The translations under genes were made by a program, and so were the position numbers. DNA of 64,000 bases from assembly GCA_035079385.1 (NCBI GenBank), contig JAVHKY010000053.1, positions 4,650,001 to 4,714,000 on the forward strand. The letters run 5' to 3'. Source of the stretch: Aspidiotus rigidus. Lineage: Eukaryota > Arthropoda > Insecta > Hemiptera > Diaspididae. The first letter of the stretch is position 1; each line of letters opens with the position of its first letter. The notes beneath the pieces are model-generated. The model saw only the letters and a list, made by a program, of their open reading frames with translations. It was not told where the DNA came from and made no database searches. Of the stretch, positions 22,977 through 33,859 are shown piece after piece.

Positions 22977-24380
22977 CAGAGTTTCTCAACCTTTCTTATA
23001 TCGCGGCACATTTTTCCATGAGACGATATTCCTGCGGCACAGCATTACCAGAACTTCAAATATTGTAGCGAAAATTTTTGTGCGTTTTGACATTTGCATG
23101 TCTCTACAGATTTCCTCCTCCTAATTTCAGAATTTGTGGCCTACAAGATAGCTATATGAGACTTCACCCTTCTTTCTCTATACTACAGTTCCAGGAAACA
23201 AAAGATCTTCCACCGGGACTAAAAAAAATTTTGCCATCAATGTACACAAAAGTGTCTGGATGTTTCCTGCATTTACTGGAAACCCTCTGGGCTCTTCTAA
23301 TTTCGAAATTTATCAGGAAACATGAAATAAAATCTGTATTTTTGGCCAAGTCGCAGAAATTTCTTGATTTTTATGACAATGAGTGCAGATTTGGACTCAA
23401 GTTCAAGTAATTATAACTGGAACTGACGCCATTCAAAAATTGGAACACATCGGTCCGATAGTGCTTATGATTACTTTTTCGAGTAATTTCATTAATAAAT
23501 AATTTAAATTTAAAAAAAAAATTCAAAATATCAAAACAATTATTCAAAAAATGATTTTTAAAAAATTTTAATAATCAATATTTTGATCATAATAAAAGTT
23601 GAAATAATTATTATTAAATAAATTATAAATTTAATTTATATCAATTAAATTGAATACAAAATATACAATCAATTTCATTTTATATGTTTTATTTTCTAAT
23701 AAAAAATTTTATTTAATTACCAATGTTAAAATTGAATTTTTTTTATATATTATATTATCATTAAAATTTTTTTGTTCTATACCTAATTTATTGTTTGATA
23801 AATTATTTCAAAATAGAATAAAATCAGAGAAAATGATATATCGTCGGGGTATTCCATTTAAATTAAGATGTAATTTATTCATGAACATTACCATCAATAA
23901 ATATTAAAATAGATTGCATCCGTAATCAATTAAATAGAATTACAGATTAAATTATATAAATTATTTTAATATAATTCTATTAATTCAACATCGAGGTAAC
24001 AAATTAAAAATATTTTATTTAATCATCCTGTTATCCTTGAGGATATAATATTAATTTAATTATTTAAATTTATTTTCTTATTTAAATTAATAAATTGAAT
24101 TTCAAAAATTTACTTTGCACTAAGAATTGAAATTATTTTTATTTTATAAAATTTTTAAATTCGAAATTAAATATTATATTTATTTATATTAATAAAATAT
24201 TTTCAATATATTTAGTTAAACAATGTCATTAATTTTTCAAATTATTATGAAAAAAAAAGTGGCAATTCTTTTTTTAGTTCATGTTAATTTATATTTTTGA
24301 TAAAACTTTAGCGGCACACCTGAGGCGGGCTTGCGGCACAGTGATGTATCACGGCACACCACACCGGTTGAGAAATACTG
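22977..24380 (+). mobile_element. hAT element copy 1 carrying mitochondrial 16S rRNA sequence
   Basis: The ends are CAGAGTTTCTCAACC and GGTTGAGAAATACTG, followed inward by the common hAT word GCGGCACA. A perfect 8-bp target duplication, ACGTAGAC, flanks it (22969-22976 and 24381-24388). The first 500 bp is hAT-type sequence without a transposase frame; short open frames are shared with copy 2 but lack motifs. The next 800 bp is very AT-rich and includes a piece of mitochondrial large-subunit rRNA. It is non-autonomous. Copy 2 at 38689-40667 has the same composite structure. Confidence 0.88.
23600..24240 (-). pseudogene. rrnL: Mitochondrial 16S rRNA fragment inside the hAT element
   Basis: Read on the minus strand, 24050 to 23981 carries AGGATAACAG followed by TTACCTCGATGTTGAATTA. 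These are the arthropod mitochondrial 16S domain V landmarks (usual form GGGATAACAG and GCGACCTCGATGTTGGATTA). A TCTGTAATTC..GATTACGGATG stretch follows where the 3' part of the rRNA is expected. Landmark spacing is right but bases are eroded, so it is a nuclear copy, not functional rRNA. The core is well supported; outer limits are set by AT-richness and are approximate. Confidence 0.75.
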
Positions 24381-24739
24381 ACGTAGACGATATAAAATAG
24401 TCTGTCGTAGTCTATATTATTCAAGCGACATTAACAGACCACCAGAAATAGACCACTTTTGACAAAACAGATCGCTAAATTTTTGACCAATACAGACGCC
24501 ATAAAACGGTCTCTAGGTAGGTGATATTGAAGACCACCATACTTAGACCACTTTCGATGGGAAAAACCAGTCTATATCTAAGCCTCCCTCATGTGAGAGA
24601 AGAGAAGAATGAAGATAGTAATCTCGTTAGCAGGGTTGTATTGAGACGAGTGTGATTTTGGTCAAAAATTACAATATTAATTGTTAAGCCTTCTATTCTT
24701 TATGGACAGTGTTAAGAAATTTGTAGGATTTATCACAGA

Positions 24740-25545
24740 TTTATAACAATTAAAATTGAATCAATTAATTTGAAAAATTTCTTAAAATGAATCTAAATAT
24801 ATATTTTATTTATTTGAATTTCTTTTATAAAATTTCTACATTATTATTTAATTTTAATTTTCAATTTAATCATTATAATTCAATTACTATTCTTTATCAA
24901 CTTATTATTGATAAAATTGATTTTATTAATTTAATTTATATTATTTCTTTTTAATAATAATTTAATAATTAAATTAATTATTTTAAAATCATTTTTTAAT
25001 AATTATTCTGTTATTTAAACTTGATAATCTTCTATTAGTTGATCGTAACATTGAATTAACGCAATGAAAAATATCATTCTGGTTCAACATTAATTATGAT
25101 TAAAAGTTTAAAATATCATTTAAAATTATTAAATAATTAATATTTTTTATTTAAAGGATCAAATATAATGAATGAAATAAATTAGATATAAAAAATTATT
25201 ATTTTAATTGTTTAAATTTTTTTAGTTTTTTTGATAATAATTTTTATATAAATTATTAAAACAAATAATTCTAAAAAAAATTTAATTTCAATTAAATAAA
25301 GTATGCCAAAAAAATTGAAATAATTAAGATATTTATTATTTTGTTCAAAATAATATTGAATTATAAACTTTTTAAATAAAATTTATATAAAATCAAAATT
25401 AAAAAAATAACATTATATTTTTCAATTAATCCTGATCAAACTCCTAAAATTAAATATAATATAAATCTAATATTACTGGAATAATTATGTTCATTTATTA
25501 AACGATTTCATTATTAAGAATATTAATTTTTCAATTTTAAATTTC
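24740..25545 (-). pseudogene. Nuclear mitochondrial insertion with cob and cox1 pieces
   Basis: Read on the minus strand, 25475 to 25423 matches the start of mitochondrial cox1: LYLILGVWSGLI in the mitochondrial code (TGA as Trp). Further on, 25091 to 25037 matches the cytochrome b block around PEWYF (CCAGAATGATATTTTT followed by TTACGATCAA), now with stops in frame. The two genes are only about 350 bp apart, unlike the ancestral arthropod mitochondrial order, so the insertion is rearranged or composite. The whole segment is over 80% A+T by eye. Limits are approximate. Confidence 0.65.
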
Positions 25546-25599
25546 TTTATTCATCTGCGAGTTTGCAAGCAATATGACAGTTGATTCATTCCAAATATC

Positions 25600-26100
25600 T
25601 GCCCAGAAATTGACTGGAAATTTTGGTCAAAATTTTGGTCAAAATTGAGTTAATATGCGGCTTGCCCGATAATACTCATTTTAGACCAAAAAATAGAGTA
25701 AAAATATTGATGGATATTGAGGGAAAATCTACTAGAAATGACCTAAGTATCTCCCAGAATATTTGCCAGAAATCGACTGGAAATCTTAGTCAAGATTGAG
25801 TTAGTAATAAATACAATATCAAATTTAGACTAAGAAACGAGGAAAAATTCCAGTTTATATTGTCAGTATAACGACCAAAAATGGACCGAAATGTATATTC
25901 CACATAATGGTCAAAAATCAACCAAAAATTATGGTCAAAATTTAGTACAAATAATATCAGACGAACAACAATCGATTGAAATGAATAGGCAAAATTTGGT
26001 CAATTTATCTCAAAAATTTACTAAAAATCGACCATTTTCTGACGGTACCATAATATTTGATCCATTTTCAGTAGTATGATCAAAAACCGACCACCAATTT
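25600..26100. repeat. Degenerate GACCAAAAA repeat
   Basis: Words such as TTTTGGTCAAAATT, ATGACCTAAG, CGACCAAAAATGGACCG and ATCGACCATTTTC recur. Similar words flank the hAT insertion at 22900-22970 and 24390-24600, so the hAT and the mitochondrial insertion may have landed in one older repeat tract. Confidence 0.4.
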
Positions 26101-27050
26101 GGTTCATGGGGATGTTTCAGAAAAACCATCTCTGATACTCTCAAAAAATCATAGATTGATCCTCAAGCGTGTGATGTAGACGGTCAAACTACCCACATAA
26201 CGACCAGGGATTTGAAATTATCGCCAATCTGCGAGAGCCAGACCAGGCAAAGAGGCGTAACCCATCATTCTCATTCGGTAGGAGAAATTTAGACAAAACT
26301 GATCAAAAGAGGTTGACTCTATTCGAAGGTACGAATAGGATAGGAATAAACTATACGTAGCTCGGATAGGTCGAGGGAGGAAAGGAGACAAAGGTACACT
26401 CCTACCAATGAAAGAGCTGGATCCCTCTCAGCGGTCACTCCCACACCAGTTAGCTCAGATGGCGGTAGAACCTAATGGAACTCTTAAATGGAGGGAGTGG
26501 ACACTTCATAGGAAAACGCATACTGTCGTCGACTCTGGAAATTTGGCTTACACAAGTATCTAACTGAATGGAAACCAGACTCTTCGTTAGGATAGATCGG
26601 CTTTCTCATCTACACTAACGGTGACCAAAGGGGCGGTTCGGACTACCTCGAGAGCTGACTGATCAGGTCAGGTGACCAACTAGACAAGAAGGCAAAAGCA
26701 ATCAAATAATAAACAAATTTAGGTAGCCGAAAGAACAAAACTATTGTAGATGAGACCATGTGCCAATTGCTCTTCACCCTACATGATCCACAGGTAGTTA
26801 CCAAGCTGACAGAGCAAAAACACCCACCCGATATACGAATACTAAGAGGGAGGGGAGACGTCGGAGACGCATGATACACGCTTCTCAGGGGAAGAAATTT
26901 ACCACCTATCGAAAAGGAACACACGGCCGAAGCCCTCATCTGACGTCGAAGGTCTGCCTAGAAATAACTCATGAAATGAAGATGTTGAAAGGTGCGACGA
27001 AAAATATAATCTAGACGACCACAAAGAATGATACATATAAGTGTACAATA
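26101..27050. other. No gene recognised; GC-richer than its surroundings
   Basis: A 98-codon minus-strand frame (26939 to 26643) has no recognisable motif. The G+C content is clearly higher than in the AT-rich flanks, and this continues to about 28000. That suggests one inserted unit, possibly an eroded retroelement, but no terminal repeats were identified. Confidence 0.35.
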
Positions 27051-27069
27051 CCATTATTTCATACTCCTA

Positions 27070-27420
27070 GACATTTAGGTGATGGACCTCCACGACGACG
27101 ATCAGGTGTGGCTTCCAAAGAGCTCTGATGTAGTCTTCGATTTCGATGGTGGGCGGAGTCACAGACGGGGTCACCATAAGGCCGGAAGGTAGCTTAGATT
27201 CGAGGAGATATCCTATAACCCTCAATCCTCACGCTTCTAGGGATCGCATTACCTCCCTTGTGGGCTACACTCCTCTGGCGGTGGCACTGGCTTATACTCG
27301 ACCGTCGGCCATGTCACCGGATTTGAACTGCCTTTCCAGTAGATTTAGCGGTGGTTCGAAGAACTTCTCTACCTTTGGGTGACTGGGGGCTAGGGCGGAG
27401 TCTCGTTCGATTTGAAGTTG
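27070..27420 (-). pseudogene. Possible BEL/Pao-like gag relic
   Basis: The minus strand reads MRSLEA, a stop, then GLRVIGYLLESKLPSGLM. This resembles the RSLEALG...Y..LL.SKLP block of BEL/Pao gag proteins. Upstream text in the same strand contains APSHPKVEKFFEPPLN. Several stops interrupt the frame. The match is by eye, short and without the diagnostic zinc knuckle or protease, so the assignment is tentative. Confidence 0.25.
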
Positions 27421-28689
27421 AATACTGTCGCACTTAGGCTGTCCCTCTAAGTGGGTAATGCACCACACAGATTCACTGACACAATCACGAAATTTATTAT
27501 CGCATCCCGGCTATCTCACGAATAAAGGGGCAGACGCAAAGAGTTATCGCACCACAGGACCAAACGGAGTTACACAAGGCTACGTGATCATTTCTTGTAG
27601 GAGCATACGTTGTTCGCACCAAAACGTTGGGAGTAACTGACTTCAGAAACCGCGCGAAAGCTCGGCGTCGGTACCGAAGGACAGTCGGGCGCGTACCGAA
27701 ACGGAAGGACATCGGACGAATCAGATCTATCGAGCAACATCACACCACTCGATAAATCAAGGAGAGAGAAGAATTCATAGCCGATAAGAATACCGACCAT
27801 ATAGGACAGGATAAAGTAGGAAACTTAGATAATCTCATATTCTATCCGAGCTAACTCGAATAGAAAGAGTAGGAAAAGACGAAAAGGAAAGAGGAGAGGA
27901 ATAAATTCGAATTTCAGAAAGTAACGGTACACGTTTCGTAGGTAAGAGAAGCAGACGACACGCACACACACCTCCTAGCTCGGTATCGTTCGCTCGAAAC
28001 CCCTGTGACTTCACAAGACTCAGATTTTCAGAATATGAGTTGTTAACGGGGAAGTGTCTGCAAATTTTCGATGTCAGTCGTCCGTCTGTTAGAATTCTTT
28101 CGAAAGATTTTGAAGGGAAGAACTTCTCCATACTTCAGCTTTACAGACGAGAAGGAGAACTGGGAAAAATTTCGCACATGTCACAACCAGAAATCATTTT
28201 ACAATTTTTCAGATCAAATTTAAGACCAACGACAAAAGGAAAATAGCAGACATCGCACGCAATACGAGTTCTGTATTGAAAATTTTGAAGTAAATCAAAT
28301 ACGTAATTTATATTTCAATATTGTGGCCTTTAACCACCGATTTGGAATAGAATTTTTTTCGTTCATTAATTTTTAATTGGATGCATTCTCATTTTCAAAT
28401 CTAACAATTACAAAATAAAAAAATGTAACTTGGGTAGGTAATGAAAAATCAAAATCAAACGCCACTCACATCCACTCATCAAGAGGTCAATTTTGATACG
28501 AGCGTATTTTTCCCTTATAAGAATTATGAACCAAGTTTTAGTTTTATGTCCTATCTAAACGCGAAGTGGTAGGCATTATTTGATTCACAAAAAAGAAAGA
28601 AAAAAGGAAGCGGCTGAAATTGATATTAATAATTTTTCGTCTCGCCATCCACTCTTCTGTAAGTAATTTTGATTTTCGCGCATTCTTCT

Positions 28690-28878
28690 GTTCTCACATT
28701 TTCTCGTCGACTGATTCGGCGAGCAAAAGCCATCAATCGATGTGGAAAGGAATTGGAGGAAAGAGAGCGTCTCATTAATATCCCTAAGCCAATCACACGA
28801 GCTGTCGAGCCATTAGGCCGCTATGAAACCTTGGTCGGTGAAGAATCCCACCATCGTCTTTTATTGCGTGTACCGTGA
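28690..28878 (+). CDS. Candidate coding exon of unknown family
   Basis: An open frame ends at a TGA (28876-28878) and contains ELEERERLINIPKPITRAV and GRYETLVGEESHHRLL. Its composition is more protein-like than nearby frames, and a run of T/C (TTCTTCTGTTCTCACATTTTC) precedes it as a possible acceptor tract. No family is recognised. A chance frame cannot be excluded. Confidence 0.25.
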   Translation, partial: VLTFSRRLIRRAKAINRCGKELEERERLINIPKPITRAVEPLGRYETLVGEESHHRLLLRVP

Positions 28879-29785
28879 GAGGCTCACCACAATAGAAATT
28901 GTTTCGTGGTAATCAAACTTACTGGTACATGCGTATATTAAATACACTCGTAAGTTATCTATATTATTTGCATGGTATTGTAACGTGGCTACGATACAGC
29001 CATTTCATTTTTCAAATAACTAATGAATATTGTCTTTCAATTTATGCAGGTAAATGAGAATGTAAGTACGTACATCGAATGAAAGAATTCGATACTTTTT
29101 TTCATCATGATTGTTCATTACAACTATTGCGTATATAATTTAGAAGAGGAATGGGGTAACAGGTTTAATTTTTTTTTTTTTTTCTATTCTTATTCTATTG
29201 TTGATCGTCATTGTAACATAAGAACAAACAGAAGACAAAATGCGGTATTAGCTGATCATATAGTCACGGTCCAGCGCAACGAAGAATAAATCCAGAATTG
29301 ATCATTTACAAATTGCAATGGAAAAACAAAGTGGACGTAGAACTGATCGTGATACTCCTTCCTCTGCCTACAGGGAGCTATCTTCGTGACGTCTTGAAAG
29401 GATGACCTGTAGGTACCTGTGTTTAATTCTACGTTTCAAAGGAACAGAACTCATGTGACTAATAGGAAAAAATAATCACTGTGGGAATACTGTTTTTCAA
29501 ATTTGGAAAAGGTCTCATGACGCCGAGGACAACAAGGTCTACTCTTCAACAGTCTCAGACGTCCAATTTTACTGACTTTATAGATAGAACGAGTCCGACC
29601 ACCAATTGAGATGCTTTACATTTCATTAGCACGATTTTCTATCTTTGAGTGAGGAAAAAAAATCAAGGAATATCTGGATAGCCGTATAAGTTTAGCTAGA
29701 ATCGTTTCATAGCGGATCAGTTGAGGTATTTCTGTACAAATCCGAAGACTCACAATACGTTCAATTTGACTTCACGGAAAATTAC

Positions 29786-29934
29786 CCACAGCTCTCGTCC
29801 TGAAGCACAACCTTTCGACAAATCCACCTCGCAATGATATCGTCCTCATGAGGCCTTTTTATCAAGAAGAATGACAGTCGAATCTCAGTACCTAGGCCTA
29901 GAGCAGATTTTTGGAAACAATATGAGGGGTGTAG
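29786..29934 (-). CDS. Candidate exon with strong acceptor, minus strand
   Basis: On the minus strand, a long pyrimidine tract and TTTCAG precede position 29934, and TGTGG-GTAATT follows position 29786. The 149-nt interval is fully open in phase 0 and includes IRLSFFLIKRPHEDDIIARW. If joined directly to the exon at 30834-30938 (phase 1), it would instead give a short C-terminus ending KICSRPRY and a stop. Either an intermediate exon exists or one of these calls is wrong. Confidence 0.3.
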
Positions 29935-30039
29935 CTGAAAGGTGAGAGTAAAAAAAAGAGATGCAAAAATTTTAGCAGTCGGTACATACGTCGGCAAATC
30001 TAATCTGTATTCGAGCGCCCAGGGAAGAAATGGATAAAA

Positions 30040-30190
30040 AAAAAATCACACGAATCAACATCGATCTGAAATCAATTTCGAGTCGACTCCTCCAAATTCT
30101 TCATCGACCTAAAATCAACTGCTCCGTAGTCTATTTTTAGTTGTCTGGGAATGTATGATGGTCGTCTTTTAATCGACGTCGAACAAAATC
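30040..30190. repeat. Short TCGA-rich repeat, third locus
   Basis: ATCGATCTGAAATCAATTTC, GAGTCGACTCCTCCAA and ATCGACGTCGAA are related to the arrays at 14870-15430 and 18880-19310. Confidence 0.5.
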
Positions 30191-30833
30191 TTCATACACC
30201 CATCATCTATACTATTTTGTTTTCACTTGGAAACAAATTTATAAAGCTTCGTAAAGCATTCGCGTTCATCATTATATGATTCAGAGCGACCAAACAATTT
30301 TTTCTTCAAAAAAGCTGAATTAATGAATAAAATTACAAAAAAAAAAAAAAAGTGTCAAATGACCATCATAAAAATAAATTAGCTACCTTTTCCGAAGAAT
30401 TTTTGAAAATAGTATACCTATCATGATAGGCACGTTTTTATGAAACAAACTGATAGAAAACGATATTATGTCACTTAGTGTTATTCACAATTTTCCATTC
30501 ATCATTATTGTCTTTTTGAGTATTTAACGGCGCTGACTTCCAAATTGCAAGAATTTTACAGAAAAAAGTGACTACTCACATGAAAAGTAACTTCGGTGAC
30601 CTAATTTTTAAAAAGTCACTCGAGGTGACAAAAAGGCTGAAAACGTGTTCAAGGGATCGCCGTGACTAATTCCAAACATAAATTCAATTAAAAAGCAGTT
30701 CACATTAATTGTTCATTTTAACGCAGCATTACGTCATCAATAAAATAATTGTGAGACAAACCAACGCCAACTTAATGACAAGAAATTTCGTTTTAGTGAA
30801 GAAGAAATAGTCTCAAGACAATTTATGACTTAC

Positions 30834-30938
30834 CCCTCAGATGCTGGCTTGAATCGCGCCGACTCCAGTCCTTTTGTCGTCTATCCAAAATATGATCCAA
30901 CGAATTTGTGTCCTGTGCCACGACCCGATCCATACGAT
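30834..30938 (-). CDS. Candidate internal exon, minus strand
   Basis: On the minus strand, TTTGTTTTAG precedes 30938 and the consensus donor G-GTAAGT follows 30834. The 105-nt exon is open in one frame only and reads RMDRVVAQDTNSLDHILDRR followed by a basic stretch with QKDWSRRD. Entry and exit are both phase 1, so it can join the signal-peptide exon at 36704-36791, which ends in phase 1. Paired Arg residues would suit processing of a secreted precursor. That is inference; the family is not recognised. Confidence 0.45.
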
Positions 30939-31080
30939 CTAAAACAAATTAATTTTTAGTAAAAAAAAAATTCTTATTCCTAAATACAAATTTTTTGGTG
31001 TATAAAACATTTTATTCGTTATGTTGGCTGGGAATTATTCATTTTGACATGTTTCGTATCCCTGCTAAGGGGAATCGATA

Positions 31081-31229
31081 CCGTAGAACAAATACCTCGT
31101 AAGCCACAAAAAATTGATATTTTTTTTGTCATTTTTGGATTGCGGAGTATGAGAAACGAGTAAAATACAGAGGTAAAATAGCAATTATGTCGATTTTTTT
31201 TTGTGGCATACGAGGTATTCGTTCTACGG
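31081..31229. mobile_element. 149-bp hairpin MITE
   Basis: The inverted ends begin CCGTAGAACAAATACCTCGT and finish ACGAGGTATTCGTTCTACGG (the right arm reads CATACGAGGT). They extend about 35 bp into poly(A)/poly(T) tracts and are flanked by TA on both sides. It is non-coding. Confidence 0.75.
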
Positions 31230-31237
31230 TATCGATA

Positions 31238-31492
31238 TTATAAGCTAGATACCCTGAGACATAGCTAGAATGAACATTAGTGGTCCAGGGGCAATAACAG
31301 CTATCTTTACCCAAAGCTATTTTGAATTGTTTCAGGTCTTTGGTAGTGTGTTATGACCCCCTTTGATTCAAACTTTTTGACTATAGAGATATGAAACATG
31401 ATTTGTCATTTTTTACTTGTAAAAAATTAGCAAATTTTCATCATTCGCATTTTTTCCCGTTTGTTTTCTTTTCTTCTCCCCCCCCCCCACGT
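31238..31492 (-). repeat. Dispersed repeat, copy 2 of an inverted pair
   Basis: Reverse complement of 22285-22526, recognisable by GGTAGTGTGTTATGACCCCC and GGTCCAGGGGCAATAAC. It ends in a run of C. It lies directly beside the 31081-31229 MITE. Confidence 0.75.
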
Positions 31493-31639
31493 CATCAACT
31501 ATGTCTAAAAACGTAGTCTGCCATTTAAATGTGACTATGGGTTACATCACTGAATCGAATTGCTTCCTCTACTATCCCTAGTGTTTCTACTTCAACTCAC
31601 ATTATGAAATAAACCTCCTTAACTGCGAAAATTGTTGAT

Positions 31640-32225
31640 GTATTCACCCGAAAAATGAAACATTTTGATGAAAATTAAATACAATATTCGTTTTATTTAC
31701 TTTTAATAATCAGTTTTTATTTTTAATCATTAGTTCATTTTAATTATTGATTATTAAAAATAATGTTGATTGAATTATATTTATTAGCCCAAAAAGCTAT
31801 ACATTTTATTTTATGACACTTTATAAATTTTAATATTGATATTTTCTATTCTGATTATATTAAGACTTATTATTTTTTAGATTTATTATTCATCAAAAAT
31901 ATTGAAGTTTGAAAAATATTAATTTTCAATTTCTATTAGGCCTATTTATTTTATTGCATTTGATTTTTATGAAAGTGAGTCTAAACTTATTTCTGGATTT
32001 AATTTTCGATCAGGTTCAATTAAATTTACAATTTTATTTATAATGGAATAGAATATTTTGATATGAAATTTTTTTATCAATTAAAAAATTTTTTTAATTT
32101 TACTTAATCATTTTAAAAGATTTTATAATGCAATATTTTATGAAATTTGTATATTTTTCATTTGCTTCCTTTATGATTTTATGACAAACATGATATGAAA
32201 ACAAATATTATACTATATATAAATT
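31640..32225 (+). pseudogene. nad1: Nuclear mitochondrial insertion with nad1 piece
   Basis: At 31962-32045 the plus strand encodes FDFYESESKLISGFNFRSGS, matching the strongly conserved FDLAE.ESELVSGFN.EY block of mitochondrial NADH dehydrogenase subunit 1. At about 32161-32217 the text (TTTATGATTTTATGACAAAC) fits the nad1 C-terminal PRFRYD.LM..TW region. Stops and frame changes are present, and the AT content is mitochondrial-like. Limits are approximate. A hAT MITE lies 35 bp beyond the right end. Confidence 0.6.
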
Positions 32226-32259
32226 ATTTTTCTAGTCTTTTATTAGTTACATGTCATCT

Positions 32260-32428
32260 CAGTGGCGGATCTGGGAATTTTTTTTTTTTTTTTTTTTTGG
32301 GGGGGGGTATGGAAAAGAAGGCTTTTAGAATATTTATCTCGTCCATTTTTTCCCTTTTCCTCTTCCTTTCTTTCTTTCTTTTTTTTACGAAGGGGGGGGG
32401 GTTGAAACCCCCCTTAAATCCGCCGCTG
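32260..32428. mobile_element. 169-bp hAT MITE of the CAGTGGCGGATCT type
   Basis: It starts CAGTGGCGGATCTGGGAATT and ends CCTTAAATCCGCCGCTG, the widely seen CAGTGGCGGATCTAG inverted terminus. Flanking 8-mers TGTCATCT and TCTTATCT match at 6 of 8. The interior is homopolymer-rich (T, G, C runs), which explains the open frame found there. Confidence 0.65.
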
Positions 32429-32825
32429 TCTTATCTATTATTGTTTTTTCCGAATAAATAGAAATGAACATTAAAAAGCAAATTGAATGTTCTCGTGTGC
32501 ACAAGTCATATTAAATAATGATGGAGAACGTATAATTATAAAATTAAATGTACTTATAATTTTTTTCTATTATTTATTTATCGAAAGAACTTCAAAACTA
32601 GAAGGTCATTAGCTCGACGCTTTGATATGGTATGAAAATAGATGAAAGATAAAAAGATGAAAGTCAATGTGGAGAGGAATTAGTGTGGACGGTCGAGTTA
32701 TTTAGATGTTGGTGTAAAAATCAGTTGATTATAAGTATTGTAGGGTACCAGAAACGGTTTCATGGTTATTTTTGAGTGCTTGAGTGAGGAATGAGGGTGT
32801 GTTGGTGAAGAAACGAAGAATTTGA

Positions 32826-33318
32826 AGTCAAAAAGTCGAAAAAAAAAAGGGCGGGTGGTTAAAATCACAAGATAAAATAAGGTGGAAAAATGAAAAAAAT
32901 TAATTCGAAGTGAAAATCACAAAAAATAATAATAAAAACGCAGAAAAATCAAGGGACAACGAAATAGATTGAAACTCACAAATAAAATGAATAAATAAAA
33001 ATTGAAAAATTAAATGTTAGTTAGAGTCGAAATATAAGAAAAATTTTTAAAAGAGCCAACTGCTAGTTTTAGTTTATTTTATATGAAAACTCTCGACCGG
33101 TTTAATTTTTCATTCATTTATTTCTATATATTTCATTTGTGAGTTTCAATCTATTTCCTTGTCCCTTGATTTTTCGGCGTTTGTATTATCATTTTTTGTG
33201 ATTCTCACTTTTTATTCATTTTATTTATTTTTCGACCTTATTTTATCTTATGATTTTTTCAAATTCTACTTTCATCTTGTGATTTTAACCACGCCCCTTT
33301 TTTTTCGACTTCTTGACT
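32826..33318. repeat. Imperfect long inverted repeat
   Basis: The left arm (32826-33006) contains GGGCGGGTGGTTAAAATCAC, ATCAAGGGACAACGAAATAG and ATTGAAACTCACAAAT. The right arm (33105-33318) contains the complements ATTTGTGAGTTTCAATCTAT, TTGTCCCTTGATTTT and GTGATTTTAACCACGCCCC. The spacer is about 100 bp. It looks like an old foldback MITE or an inverted duplication; target duplications are not evident. Confidence 0.65.
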
Positions 33319-33439
33319 CCTATTATACGTTTGGTTTGTCTCCATCGGTGGTTTCATTCATTTTATAAAATTATACGTTACGTGCCTGCATCTCCTCCAT
33401 CATTATTGAAAAGCAAAATTTATTATTAATTTTTCTTCT

Positions 33440-33850
33440 TCTTCGTTTCAAGTATAATATAAGGTTTTTTAGATGGTTTTAAACCAATAAAAGAAATTTA
33501 AATTATTAATATAAAAATTCAAACATGAATAAAACATTTTTTATTAAAATAGTATCTATCATTAAAATTTTTCTAATTTATCAAGATTTTATTATTAGAA
33601 ATGATCTTAACAATTAAAATTGAACAAAAAATAAAAACTGTCATCCTGCTTCAATATGATTATGAGTTTGGAATATAATTATTTGATTACAATTATCGGG
33701 ATTATTTCAATATTATTATTCAAATTTAAAAGATTTGATGATTGATTAATATGCAAAATATATGAATAAAAAATATTAGAATTCAAGTCACTAAAAAAAT
33801 TAAATGAACTGAAAAAAATCGGTGTTAAGCTTTCAATCAGAAGAAGCTTG
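33440..33850 (-). pseudogene. cob: Nuclear mitochondrial insertion with cob piece
   Basis: On the minus strand, 33711 to 33603 encodes NPDN..., then HIEAGWQFLFFVQF and LLRS. This matches the cytochrome b block DPDNF.PANPL.TP.HI.PEWYFLFAYAILRS in order and spacing, with substitutions and a stop. It is a different, independently decayed piece from that at 25.0 kb. Outer limits are estimated from AT-richness. Confidence 0.6.
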
Positions 33851-33859
33851 ATAAGGTAT

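Noticed and set aside
23078..23410. 110-codon open frame conserved in both hAT copies
   Set aside because: No hAT transposase motif. Conservation is explained by recent common ancestry of the two copies, and the opposite strand is also open.
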